A stretch of DNA of 64,000 nucleotides from Mesostigma viride (GCA_009746045.1 RPFO01000059.1:292501-356500); one strand, 5' to 3'. Counted from the stretch's first letter, positions 11,031 to 20,617 are shown. Translations and numbers: made by a program. Notes: generated from the sequence alone by a model not told the origin.

Positions 11031-11159
11031 TGCCCCTTCTCAGGGCTATGTGCTACATATACTCCCAACGGAGTTATGTTCCTAATTAATGCCCCTTCTC
11101 AGGGCTATGTGCTACATATACTCCCAACGGAGTTATGTTCCTAATTAATTAATTAATTA
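11031..11159 (+). repeat. 59-bp duplicated 3' terminus plus AATT tail
   Basis: The terminal segment starting TGCCCCTTCTCAGGGCTATG is present twice in tandem (11,031-11,089 and 11,090-11,148) and is followed by AATTAATTAATT. The minus-strand copy has it once. A tandemly doubled 3' end with a short simple tail is consistent with slippage at the start of target-primed reverse transcription. Confidence 0.8.
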
Positions 11160-11381
11160 ATCTCAAAGATGGTATACCCAGTCCTAATTTTAGGACTGAG
11201 TTTCTGGGCGGCCCTGCTGCGCGCGGCCTGCCAGGTGAGGACAAAACGTCCAGGCTGGGCGGGCTTGGTGCCAGCTAGCTAGTCTATCTGATGTGTCTAC
11301 CTGATCTGTGCGGGCCCGAGGTGCCCGGCTGGGCCCATGCGCATGTACGCGCGCCTAAGAATGTGGGAAACATAGGGCAAA
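11160..11381. other. Right target duplication and short spacer
   Basis: ATCTCAAAGAT at 11,160-11,170 mirrors 8,307-8,317. The rest is a short spacer with the CCCAGTCCTA hairpin (11,177-11,200) and no coding signal. Confidence 0.6.
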
Positions 11382-12731
11382 TTAACCCATAGTCCGCTGA
11401 CCCACTTTTGGCACTTTCATACCCCTGAAAATGAAAAAAATCATAACTCACAGGCCACAACTCCAAATACCCCCAACCAAGATGCTAGGAGTATCTACAC
11501 TTCAAGGGCTTTCAGAATATGCAATAATACCTTGGCTTTATCAAAGCATTTGGATGATAGCTCCAGTCAAAGCTGGCCAAAAGACGATCTTTTTTCCCCA
11601 AGGAAAAGTCTACCCCCCCCTAACTTCCCAGGGAGGGCAGGGAATCTCAATACCAACATTGGACAACTTAGTTGGATAGTCCAATGGGGGTTTCCTTGGG
11701 TCAGACCACCCGGATAACCCATTACCCCTATATAACGTGCTCATACATGTGTGTGGGTTACGCGCGTGTAAACAGCTATCTATGACATGCAGCACAATAA
11801 TGCATTATAACAAGCTATCACAGGCTGCCAAAAGTGCTGGAATACAAACACGTTGCCTACCTGCACTGACGGAGTGGTATACTCCAAAGAAATGCCCAAA
11901 ACTGGGCACTTTCAGGGCTAATACCACTCTTTACAACAGGCATGGAACTTGCTGAAATATGCATGGATAAAATCGTCATTCATAATGCATGGGATACGTA
12001 TTCCGCTGCAAACAACACGCAAATACGTTGTCGTACCTGGCTCCTTCATGCCCTACCCGGATTCCGCTGGCCGGGACCCTCATATCTCACACATACTGAT
12101 GCTCTACAGGCAAAGGCCGCCATAGCCGCATGCTTCATGATCCGCCATGGCTACCAGGTCGATGTTCCGTGCAAAGATGGCCACTAAACTAGTCCGCATT
12201 CTCAGCAAACGCTGCAGCTGACGTCCCTTACCCAAACTGGATGCCCGGGCTGGCGCAGATTGCCCGGCCATAGGGAGAAAATCGACCTATGATAAGCTAT
12301 GACTCATCTGGAACTGACGACCAGGAAAGTCATATTTTCCTACCTGTATTTTCCTAACCCTATAAATCTGGCGGTGCCTGACCTACGAAAATCATGCATC
12401 GTCATTCTGAGCAACATTCTGAACCGTTTCAAGCCGTGAGACGCAAAAATTTCGTGACAGCGGCACGTTGGCAGCCATATCTTATTACGCGCGCGCGCGA
12501 GCGAAAATTTCCCGCCAAAGTCACGTGATACATTCTCAATGCACGTTGTAATTACCAGGCTATGGCGAATATTACCCCCAAACCTATGCATCACCTTCGT
12601 CCCTAAGTGTTCCCGGACCCACCGGACCACTGACATCCGTCACAGGTGGCGCGGCGCTCACGGCGCGGCGCGAAATTCGACCGTTAGTCAAACTACCCGA
12701 CAGGTCGGGTAGTTTACGGACTAAGGGTTAA
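11382..12731. mobile_element. piggyBac-like non-autonomous element A, TTAA target
   Basis: Left end TTAACCCATAGTCCG (11,382), right end CGGACTAAGGGTTAA (12,717-12,731). The inverted ends differ at one base and both sit in TTAA. A subterminal palindrome (AACTACCCGAC / GTCGGGTAGTT, about 12,690-12,714) parallels the palindromes of the 3,651 element. No transposase frame. A diverged copy of the same family starts at 13,500. Confidence 0.7.
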
Positions 12732-13440
12732 AAAATTAACATGCCTCCGTGGGGAGGTCATGTAGCACATATTCCATGATGGATGGGGTGGAGGAAGCCG
12801 CGTGATCAAACTATCCTAACTCTATCTAGAAAATCCTAATTACACTACTCATCAAAACGCCTCCGCCGCTTGGGGGGAGGTGGCTTGCCCACAGGGTCGG
12901 GCGTGTGCGCCTTGAAAATCTTCTTCCACCGCGTCTTGTCCTGCATGGCAGTCCAAAGACGGGAGAGAGAGTGGATGCGGTATTCAAACTGGGCTGGAAC
13001 CACTAGGTCGTCCAGCAACATCTGAACGTAGTTCGTGACAGGTTTCCCTACCCTTTTGGGAATGTCCTCGGGGCCAGGCCAGGTCAGAATGTGCCACCCT
13101 GGCTGGCCAAGCCGCTGGGGGCCGGCCAGACCGAGGGTGGTGTCGACCTGGCTGGTGCGAGCAAGGTGTCCTACAAATGCTATCCTACGCTGCCTAATCT
13201 CATCCGAAACACGAGGCATGCCATGATACAAAGACTCTGATGACGGACGCTCGGAAAAACCTACGTTAAGGACCTGTCGGAGCATCCTGTAAACCGTGCC
13301 GTCTAGCCTAGCTGCCAGTTTGGGTGGGAGGGTCCACGCCTCGGCGCCATACGTGAGCACCGTGAGGACGAGGACCTTGAAGAGCATGCGCTTGCGGTGC
13401 GCGCTCAGGCCCTTCGAGCGCCAGTAGGGTGTGAGCGTAA
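12732..13440 (-). mobile_element. 5'-truncated LINE copy, minus strand
   Basis: Same family as 7,247-7,859. Reading on the minus strand, the protein part begins near 13,440, the stop is at about 12,845, and the 3' UTR ends with ATGTGCTACATGACCTCCCC, then ACGGAGGCATGTTAAT, next to the right end of element A. I see no clear target duplication. Confidence 0.7.
12845..13440 (-). pseudogene. LINE ORF2 C-terminal fragment (end of RT and beyond)
   Basis: The minus-strand frame starts in YWRSKGLSAHRKRMLFKVL, then LVLTVLTYGAEAWTLPPKL, RMLRQVLNVGF and RRIAFVGHLARTSQVDT, ending in a lysine/arginine-rich tail. The YGAEAWTL motif marks the region just after the RT palm/thumb in LINE proteins. It is longer at its N-terminal side than the 7,278 copy, but the YxDD palm is absent. 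The frame is intact from 13,387 to the stop, so this copy is younger or was inserted later than 7,278-7,727. Confidence 0.8.
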
Positions 13441-13499
13441 TAGGGCAAATCAGCGTACAAATCCGGCCTCATTAACTAATGTGCAAACCAAAGGGGATA

Positions 13500-14695
13500 T
13501 TAACCCATGGTCCGCCAGCACTTTTTTTGGTTTTTTGACCCCTGAAAATGAAAAAAATCATAACTCCTAGACCACAACTCCAAACACCCTCAACCAAGAT
13601 GCCAGGAATATCTACACTTCAAGGGCTTTCAGAATATGCAATAATATCACGAGTCCATTCAGTGCCCTGGATGTTATCTTCAGTCAAAGTTGGACAAAAG
13701 ACGAACTTTTTCGTGTTAGAAAAAGTTAACCCCCCCCCTTTTCTCCGGGGGAGGATTCTAAACACCAAAATCATGGTTGGATATTTTTATTAGAATGTTC
13801 AGGGGTCCCCCAACGGGGGGGGTGCACTCAGAATTGCATTTTACACACGGCACCATGCTCATATTGACACATGACTACGAACACCCCAAATGGAGAAAAA
13901 TGCCATGCTATACAATTATGCAATATAAATGACCACAATAGAGTGCCAAACCTGCTGGAATCCAAACATGACGCCAACTTGCCATCACTGAACGTTATCC
14001 CCCAAAGAAGTGCCACAAATTGTGCACCATAATGGCTAATACCCCTCCTAGAGCAGGCATGGAAAGCTGTTGCAATAACACTATCCTACTCATCAAAAGA
14101 CATGTAGGGACGTACGAGTTTCCCTGCAAACAACGTGCAAACGCATTGCCGTACCTGCCTCGATCATGACCTGGCCGGGTTCCGCTGGCCGGCAAGCTCA
14201 TACGTCACGTATGCAGCTACTAGTGGGAGAGGCGGCCATAGCCGCTCTATCCATGCATCTGTCATCATTACCATGTTGAAGATATGTGCAAAGATGACGT
14301 CTAATGCGTCCACGTCCCCAGCAAATGGCGCAGCGGACTTTCGTAAAGACGCGGGAGGCCCAGGCAGACGGAAACTCCCAAGAACCAAAGGAAACCGGCG
14401 ATACCAAACGGGACGTCTCGTCTGACAGTGACTACCAAGACAGAGGTAATAGCCACTGCGTATTTCCTCAACAGCATAAATCTGATCATTCTCGACGTAC
14501 CAAAATAATGCATCATCGTTCAGGGGTCATCATCTGACCCATTTCAAGCCGCGGAACCCAAAATTGCCACAAAATGGCGCGCTGACAGCCATATCTTGCT
14601 ATGCGCGCGCGCAACGGTAAAAAATGTTAGCAAAAGTCACGTGACTGCCTGCAAGAAAGTGGTGGTATTTACTGTGCTATGGCGCAATTACCTAC
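13500..14695. mobile_element. piggyBac-like element B, right end lost
   Basis: The left end TTAACCCATGGTCCGCC (13,500) matches element A, and colinear similarity follows: CCCCTGAAAATGAAAAAAATC, GGGCTTTCAGAATATGCAAT, GCGCGCGC, then AAAGTCACGTGA. Similarity stops near 14,695, where AT-rich DNA begins, so the right terminus with its TTAA is missing. Confidence 0.65.
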
Positions 14696-14699
14696 CCAA

Positions 14700-14770
14700 C
14701 CTAATTTTATTATAGAAAAATAATATATATTGAATATTAAATATTTTTCTATTTTATTATAATATATTTT
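14700..14770. repeat. AT-rich palindromic segment
   Basis: TTATTATAGAAAAATA (from 14,706) and TATTTTTCTATTTTATTA form a long A/T hairpin that ends in a T-run. It sits exactly between element B and the first copia-like sequence. Confidence 0.7.
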
Positions 14771-15016
14771 TTTTTCTGCACCCAGAAGTGCAGCCTGGCG
14801 TGAAGGCGCACTTGCAAGCAAGGTTGTGATTTATTTGATAATCACTTCAACAGGGTAGGTGCCCAGTGGGGAGCACCTGGATCTGCGGTGCAGCGCAGGG
14901 TAACATGTTATTTCTGCCATGCAAACAGGGTCATATTGCCTTCTTTGGCATTGGCAAGTGAACCGAGGTGGGTATATTAATTTAACCCAACCTGACGGAT
15001 TCTGCCTTCCCTGGGC

Positions 15017-18000
15017 TTGCTAGGGTCCGCCAGGGAGGGGGCTAAGAGTGACCCCCCCATTACTCTGGATGAAGTTGATTTGCTCCCTGCACAGGTTGAG
15101 AGTCTCCCTGCACAGGTTGAGGGTGCATCCATGGAGGAAGAACACAATGGGGTAGTGACTGGGTCTTCCCACGTCACCATGGTGAAAGCAGTTACCACAA
15201 GGCAACAACGTTCCCACATGGCTCTTGGAGGTAGTTTGCGTACTCCTTCAATGTTGGAGCGTGGAAGTCCTGCCTTAGGGCAGGAAGCTCCTTTAGAGGA
15301 GGAGGATGAGGCTGATGGCCTGAATGATGCAATGGGGAGCTTGGTTGTAAGAGAGAGTGCTGTTCCAAGCACCTCACCTGTATTTAATAAAATGTCTCTT
15401 GTGTCAAACATTGCATTGAGATTGCATCATATGTTTGGTCATGCTGCCCAGGCACTCCAGTTTGCAAGGAGGCTGGGAGGGACATCTTTGTTTAATGCAG
15501 TAAAGCAGGTTGCTGAGGCTTGTTCCTGTAGGCTGGTTGCTCCCAAGCCTAAGAAGTCTCATGTCAGACAACCTGTGTTGCAGCCTGGATATGTACAATG
15601 TGATATCCAAGAAATCAGGAAACTGATTTTGTTGGTGGGTGTTGACAGATACACCAAGTACAAGGTGCTGGAGCTGTTGCAAGACAAATCTAAGCCATGT
15701 TTGGTGGCTGGGCTCCAGGCTATCAGATCCAGAATGAAACCAGTGATCCAGCTGCAGTGTGATTTAGAATTTGAGTGCTGCATGGGGCATGAAGACCTCC
15801 CTGAGTTATTTGTTGTACACAGGGAGTCCCATGGCAGTCAAGGCGTGGTGGAGAGGACAATCAGAGAGCTCAAGACTATTCTGCTGACGGAGAAGAAGAT
15901 TCCAAGATTGGTTCCAGCTATTATCAAGACGGCCTGGTTAAGGTCAGTTGAGGACAGATTGAATGTCAGGGCACCCATGTATGTTGGAGAGGTCCCTGTG
16001 ACTCCATTATCATTGCATCTTCGGGAGCTCCCTACTGAGGTTGAGCAAGCCTGGAAAGATAGCCTTATGTTCAAGTTTGCCAAGTTGAGGCAGAAAGACA
16101 AGGGCTGGAGTGTTCTGAAACCTGTTGTTGGCCAGAGGGTAATTGTGTGGAAAGAGCCCAAGCTTGCAGGCAAGCGTGGTAGCTGGCACCCTGGAGTAGT
16201 GACCAGGGTGGAACTAGCTGGGCACAAGTGCTGGGTGAAGATGGAGGATCCTCCCCAGAATGTGCACCGTCTGTCGTGGTCATATGTACGTCTAAGGGGT
16301 GCTGAAGCAGAGGCAGTAACTCCTGATGTGACAACCTTGCCAGTTGGTCATGACGTCATCCCTGATCATCACGTTCCGGCTGGAAGTAATCCCCGGGTAA
16401 GTCCTGGCCAGACCCCTGGACCGGTTAACTTTCCAGATTTAGAGCAGGCAGATGTGGTCCCCTCTAGCCTCACTAAGCATAGAGGTGTGGGCCTGAAAGA
16501 TGTGGTGCTGGCTATGCAAAAAGCCAAGCAAAAGCCTCGGGTGTCCAAGCTCAGCCAGTTGGGGGAGTCCGAGTGCACTGCACTAGAAGTAGATACCAAT
16601 GCAGAGGTCTCAATCATGGGGTCTCAGCATACAGGGCAGCGGCAGATTGGCGAGTCTAGCTGTTCCTGGGTGTCTGACTTTAGTGGCAGGGTTCATATGA
16701 AAGTGGTAGGAGAAATCATCTTACCATTTATGGGTGTAGATGTTTCCTTCCTAGTGCTAGAAGATTACGATGGCCCTATCATTTTGGGTCAGAATTTTCT
16801 TTGCACCCCTGGAGTTGTGGTTGTATCTCATAGCCTTATTCGTAAGGGTTGGGGTAGCATTCCACTGACTAACTTCAGGGCCCTGAATCTTAATTTTTTC
16901 TCTGTGAAAGCGATCAGGAATGTGCAGTGGCCTGAGGATCAGATTCCTGTGGCTTCCAGTCTTGTGATGCCAGCTGCTCTTCATCCTAGCAGTATTGGTA
17001 TTACTAAGAGATCACTGGCTGCTCATTCTCCTCTTAGCTATGATCAGCTTGTCCAGGAAATGAGTTCTCCTCTGATGTTTGAGGCCTGGAGGCTAGCATT
17101 TGCCAAGGCCCTAGAGGAGTGGTTGCAGTTTGACTGCTGTCAGCCTGTGAATGAAGTTCCTCCATACAGTACACGGTTGAAGCTCAGATTCGTCATCAAG
17201 CGGAAGGAGGTGGAGGGGGTGTCTGTTCCCCATGTGCGTCCAGTTCTTAATGAATACCGTGGTACTGGGGATCTTCTGGGCGAGGAGTTGTATACACCTG
17301 GGATGCTACATGATACATGGCGTATTTTATTGTGCCTGTATGTCGGTATGCTGAACCAGGGTGCTGATGTGTCTTCAGTTCTGCTAGATTTCAAGAGAGC
17401 ATTTCTGAAGGGTGATCCCAGTGTGGCTCAGCAGGTGTGGCATTGTGAAACTCCATTTCATGTGCCAGTTCCTGTAGCCTGGCAGGCAGAGCTCCAGTCT
17501 AGCTACCTGCTGATTCTGAAGGGTCTAGAAGGTCTCAGGTCCAGTCCCATCATTTGGAGGCTCACCTTGGAAGACTTCTTGACTAAACACTGTGGGTTGA
17601 AGGTGTCATCTGTGGACCCATGTTTATTGCTGGGTAGGTGGCATGATTTACCTGTGTATGCTAGCCTGCATGGTGATGACTTGCACTTGATTGCTCCCAC
17701 TAAGTGGTTGAGTCAGTTTGTGCCCATCATTAATGATGCATTTCCTTTGGGAAAAGAATTGTGGCAGAAGCCTGGAGAGGCTGTCACGTTCTGTGGAATG
17801 CAGGCTACATTGGTTCAGGAGGGGAGTCAGTGGCTGATTAAGCTGCAGGCGGGCAATGACTACAAGAGTACCATTCTTCAATCTGTTCCAGAGGTCATGA
17901 CGTCATCCATTGCACCTGAGCTGAAAGGCAAGTTGGCCTGGTATGGCAGCATTTGTGGGCCTGACATGATGGTCCATAGCAGATCCCCTGATGATGTGCT

Positions 18001-18568
18001 AATTCTGGAGGAGCCTTCCCAGATTATTGCACATGTTAACAAGTCTCCTGGTATTACTTTAGCTGGGATAGATTTGTCTTTGCCATTTTCCTTGGATATC
18101 TATGTTGATAGCTCCATGGATAGCAGGCAAGTTTCTAAGGTCAGAGGCAGGTCAGCTGGCTTGTTTGTGCTTCAGCAACATAGGCCTAGTCTTGTGGCCT
18201 GGTACAGTCGTCTTCAAAGAAGGGTTGCTGTGAGTTCAGATGTCTCTGAGTGCAGAGCCATTTGTGAAGGGATTCAGTCTAGTTTGTACATCAAGGAGCT
18301 GTTGCTAGCTATGGCTTCAGTGACTCCTCATACTCTTCAGCTGGAAACCTTGATCCTTTCAGATAACATGGGTATGGTCCAGTTTGTGCACAAGCAGTTG
18401 GCCAGAAGCAGAGATCTGGATTATCTCCTGTTGAAGGAGTTGGCAGGTCTGGTGGATATTCAACATCTTCCAGGTTCTGAGAATCCTGCTGATGCCTTGA
18501 CCAAGTTGCCTCACAAGTCTGCTGAGCAATATAAGCTTCTTTACAAGCTGATGAGCTCCTCTGTGTGA
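15017..18568 (+). CDS. Retrotransposon Pol polyprotein, copy 1
   Basis: The 1,183-residue frame is opened by TTG, with no ATG near the front, so it is probably expressed as a Gag-Pol fusion. Domains in order: acidic low-complexity leader (1-125); integrase zinc-binding part with H137/H138, H142 and C169-x-C171; integrase core with D196, D249 and E279 (in GSQGVVERTI); an SH3-like C-terminal domain (about 360-430); an aspartic-protease-like domain with EVDTNAEVSIMG (D526) and IILGQNFL (588-595); reverse transcriptase with LLDFKRAFLKGD (D791) and HGDD (885-888); RNase H (D1027 or D1031, DN at 1116, ADALTK near 1158). The frame is intact. The 5' gag is damaged, so this copy is unlikely to be autonomous. 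Confidence 0.85.
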   Translation: MLGSAREGAKSDPPITLDEVDLLPAQVESLPAQVEGASMEEEHNGVVTGSSHVTMVKAVTTRQQRSHMALGGSLRTPSMLERGSPALGQEAPLEEEDEADGLNDAMGSLVVRESAVPSTSPVFNKMSLVSNIALRLHHMFGHAAQALQFARRLGGTSLFNAVKQVAEACSCRLVAPKPKKSHVRQPVLQPGYVQCDIQEIRKLILLVGVDRYTKYKVLELLQDKSKPCLVAGLQAIRSRMKPVIQLQCDLEFECCMGHEDLPELFVVHRESHGSQGVVERTIRELKTILLTEKKIPRLVPAIIKTAWLRSVEDRLNVRAPMYVGEVPVTPLSLHLRELPTEVEQAWKDSLMFKFAKLRQKDKGWSVLKPVVGQRVIVWKEPKLAGKRGSWHPGVVTRVELAGHKCWVKMEDPPQNVHRLSWSYVRLRGAEAEAVTPDVTTLPVGHDVIPDHHVPAGSNPRVSPGQTPGPVNFPDLEQADVVPSSLTKHRGVGLKDVVLAMQKAKQKPRVSKLSQLGESECTALEVDTNAEVSIMGSQHTGQRQIGESSCSWVSDFSGRVHMKVVGEIILPFMGVDVSFLVLEDYDGPIILGQNFLCTPGVVVVSHSLIRKGWGSIPLTNFRALNLNFFSVKAIRNVQWPEDQIPVASSLVMPAALHPSSIGITKRSLAAHSPLSYDQLVQEMSSPLMFEAWRLAFAKALEEWLQFDCCQPVNEVPPYSTRLKLRFVIKRKEVEGVSVPHVRPVLNEYRGTGDLLGEELYTPGMLHDTWRILLCLYVGMLNQGADVSSVLLDFKRAFLKGDPSVAQQVWHCETPFHVPVPVAWQAELQSSYLLILKGLEGLRSSPIIWRLTLEDFLTKHCGLKVSSVDPCLLLGRWHDLPVYASLHGDDLHLIAPTKWLSQFVPIINDAFPLGKELWQKPGEAVTFCGMQATLVQEGSQWLIKLQAGNDYKSTILQSVPEVMTSSIAPELKGKLAWYGSICGPDMMVHSRSPDDVLILEEPSQIIAHVNKSPGITLAGIDLSLPFSLDIYVDSSMDSRQVSKVRGRSAGLFVLQQHRPSLVAWYSRLQRRVAVSSDVSECRAICEGIQSSLYIKELLLAMASVTPHTLQLETLILSDNMGMVQFVHKQLARSRDLDYLLLKELAGLVDIQHLPGSENPADALTKLPHKSAEQYKLLYKLMSSSV

Positions 18569-19341
18569 GTTGAGCAATTCCAGTTGGAGCTTTGAGCTTG
18601 ATGACTGATTGGGTGAGAAGAGCTAACATAGAGCTGGGCTCTGTTATGCTGAGAGCTGTGTTGCTCTGAGGGCAGTAATGCTCTGTGTACATATGTGTAT
18701 AATACTGTATTCTATGTAATGCTCAGTCATGGAGCATGATGTTGGTTGGGGGTTTGTCCTCAGTTTGAGGTTTGTCTCAACCAAAGGGATTTTATAGGGC
18801 AGGGTTCGATTCCCTGGGGCTGCTTAGGCGGATTTTCCCGGATTGGCTGACCCATCAACCTTGCTGGTGAGGTGGCGACAGGTCCCCCTAGTTTTGTCCC
18901 AGACAGAGGAAGGTAGTTTGTCATGTGCTTAATATATTTTGTGATGTGCTATTTCTCAGTCCATGGTGGGCGCCAGTTCTGATAACTATCAATGTCTACC
19001 TGATAAGGTCTTGTGGGTAACTTGTGGGGTTCCAATCAGGAGCCATTATGGTGGTGATTCCATTTTGGTCATTATTCTGGTTAGCCACAAGCTGCTACTC
19101 CAAACACTTGGCTTTCTACTTCCAGTGGATAGGGAATTCATTGTAATTCGTCATGGCTGAGATGTGTTGTGATCTGGTGCTTGATTAATCCCGAGCAGAG
19201 ACTACAGAGAGCTGGGAGGGATGTCAAGTGCTATGCATGTTGTTTCTATATATGTGTTGCCAAGCCTAACAGCTCTAAAAGAAAGAAAGGGCTGGAGTTA
19301 ATATGGCTGTTATGTCCAAGCTCTAAAAGAGAAGAAAGGGC
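18569..19341 (+). other. 3' non-coding region of copia-like copy 1
   Basis: Between the pol stop and the LTR there are about 770 bp without a gene. They contain a 17-nt tRNA T-arm-like hairpin at 18,800-18,816, and two near-identical segments with purine tracts at 19,270-19,305 and 19,319-19,355 (TCTAAAAGA..AAGAAAGGG then CTGGAGTTAATAT). The second is the probable polypurine tract. Confidence 0.6.
18800..18816 (+). other. tRNA T-arm-like hairpin, copy 1
   Basis: CAGGGTTCGATTCCCTG is a perfect 5-bp stem with a TTCGATT loop and contains the pol III B-box consensus GGTTCGATTCC. No acceptor or anticodon arm can be built around it, so it is not a tRNA gene. The same 17 bases occur in copy 2 at 25,629-25,645. 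Confidence 0.6.
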
Positions 19342-19970
19342 TGGAGTTAATATTGCCTGGCAAGCAATATTATTCTACTAAGCTACTTGGCTTGTAGAGA
19401 TTCTACTTCCGGTTACTACAATCCAGAAACGGGTTCATTCTGATGAGTATTGCTCGAGATGTGAGCAAGATACTGTTCTACTACATTCTACTTGGATTCA
19501 GTGATTCTACGGTGGTTCTTCAAGTGACGCGTGGCATACGACGTCTTGTCACAGTGTACGATAGGACATTTAGTCTCCGACACTGCGGTCTATTCAATGC
19601 TATTGATTAGACGTAACAAATAGTGACAGGACTTGTGCGACAGGACACTGATGTGACTATTTATGGATAACGAGTCGAGATCTGCTGGTCCAGAGTGAAG
19701 GACAGCAATATTGTGAGATGATCTGTCCTATCAGTCATCTGGATGTGACTGCGTCACAATTAGTATATAACGAGCAGGACGCTGCCACTTGGTAGCACCA
19801 CTTTCCCTGCACCTGTGTCCTCGCACCTTCGGCGACGGTTCTCACGTGCCTCGTGCATTCTGTGCTGGTAGCCATAACCAGCAACGTAAACCTATTGATT
19901 AATATAACTACTTCCTCTGTAGATATTAATCAGTGCAGGCTGAACCACAGTTCAGCCACAGTTTCGTTAA
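19342..19970 (+). repeat. LTR shared by copia-like copies 1 and 2
   Basis: The left border is set by the polypurine tract followed by TGGAGTTAATATTGCC. The right border is set by loss of similarity with the 3' LTR after GTTTCGTTAA. At 19,758-19,766 AGTATATAA is a likely TATA box for the retroelement promoter. It differs from 26,171-26,803 by about one substitution (near 19,857) and a 4-bp length change (near 19,946), which points to recent activity. A hairpin AATATTGC/GCAATATT lies at its left end. Borders are good to about 10 bp; no canonical CA end or primer-binding site is obvious. Confidence 0.7.
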
Positions 19971-20053
19971 CTCGAATTACAAGCGAGTTCGTAATCTACT
20001 GATTACGGCATTGATTTCTGGTGTCGGCAATTTTTACGGTGTTTTTCCATTAT

Positions 20054-20617
20054 ATGGGAAACACGCGTGAATATCGTGAGCCATCTCCCGAGCGTGCGTC
20101 GGCTCCATCGTCTTCAGGTTTTAATTTCAACGTTCAACGTACGGCGTCAACTGCTGCGCTGCATTCGCGTGCTGTTCAACCTTCGCTGTCTCAAGCGCTC
20201 GTCAGCCGGCCGCCAGTTTCTAACGATCTGCATCAGTTCGTCGACGACCTTACTCAAGATTTGGAAATCCTGTCGGAAAATTCCCATATTTTCCGAAGGC
20301 TTGCAGCTTCGGGATCAGACGAGCAAGCTCAAGTAATTTCGGCGCTTCGCACCTACGGCTTGGGTGTTCTGGCGTTGGCGACAGCGTGGTCTGGAATTTC
20401 GGCGACTCTTCCGGCTGTCGCAGTTCCGGTTAGCAACAACGGGTGGGCGTCGTCAGTCGACGGTATCATAAACGTCGCTGCTTCGATTCAGCGGCAATCA
20501 AACGCTGAGGAGCCAGGTGAAAACAGCGAGGGGCTTCCTGATTTATATCCGAGTATTGTGCAGCAGATTTTGGATAACGTATTGCAGTTTCCGCGCGACG
20601 ATATGCGGCTGGATTAA
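20054..20617 (+). CDS. Extra ORF upstream of gag, function unknown
   Basis: From the ATG at 20,054 (MGNTREYREPSPERASAPSSS) 187 residues are open to a stop at 20,617. The first 70 are Ser/Pro/Arg-rich. The middle is hydrophobic and Ala/Val/Leu-rich (about residues 105-145, LGVLALATAWSGISATLPAV), which might be a membrane or packing helix. The end is acidic. I recognise no domain. It lies 150 bp before gag in a different frame. It could be an N-terminal Gag part (matrix-like) separated from capsid by an intron or frameshift, or an accessory protein. The frame opens further upstream only with a non-ATG codon. Confidence 0.55.
   Translation: MGNTREYREPSPERASAPSSSGFNFNVQRTASTAALHSRAVQPSLSQALVSRPPVSNDLHQFVDDLTQDLEILSENSHIFRRLAASGSDEQAQVISALRTYGLGVLALATAWSGISATLPAVAVPVSNNGWASSVDGIINVAASIQRQSNAEEPGENSEGLPDLYPSIVQQILDNVLQFPRDDMRLD

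Larger units (their letters stand above)
9127..11159 (+). mobile_element. ORF1-only non-LTR retroelement, full-length copy 2
   Basis: A 2.03-kb unit consists of a 5' UTR starting near GAGCCACGAGGTAGCC, one ORF1 (9,281-10,658, broken), a 3' UTR and an AATT-rich tail. The same unit occurs on the minus strand at 26,990-30,996, where it has its own target duplication. In both copies ORF1 is followed immediately by the 3' UTR with no RT frame. This makes it a non-autonomous element comparable in layout to mammalian HAL1 (established analogy), presumably mobilised in trans. Confidence 0.75.
14830..19341 (+). mobile_element. Ty1/copia-like retrotransposon, 5'-truncated copy 1
   Basis: Internal region only: a diverged end of gag with a zinc-knuckle remnant (CYFCH near 14,908), the full pol frame, and the 3' non-coding part up to a polypurine tract (AAAAGAGAAGAAAGGG, 19,325-19,340). 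From about 15,000 to the LTR it is almost identical to copy 2 (one 21-bp length difference near 15,100), but from about 14,830 to 15,000 it is clearly diverged. It has no 5' LTR of its own and shares the LTR at 19,342-19,970 with copy 2. Confidence 0.85.

Noticed and set aside
15838-16227. Antisense ORFs within pol (and their twins about 6.8 kb downstream)
   Set aside because: Shadow frames of the intact Pol ORF with no recognisable domain.
18740-18830. tRNA gene around the B-box hairpin
   Set aside because: Only the T arm can be formed; acceptor, D and anticodon arms do not pair.
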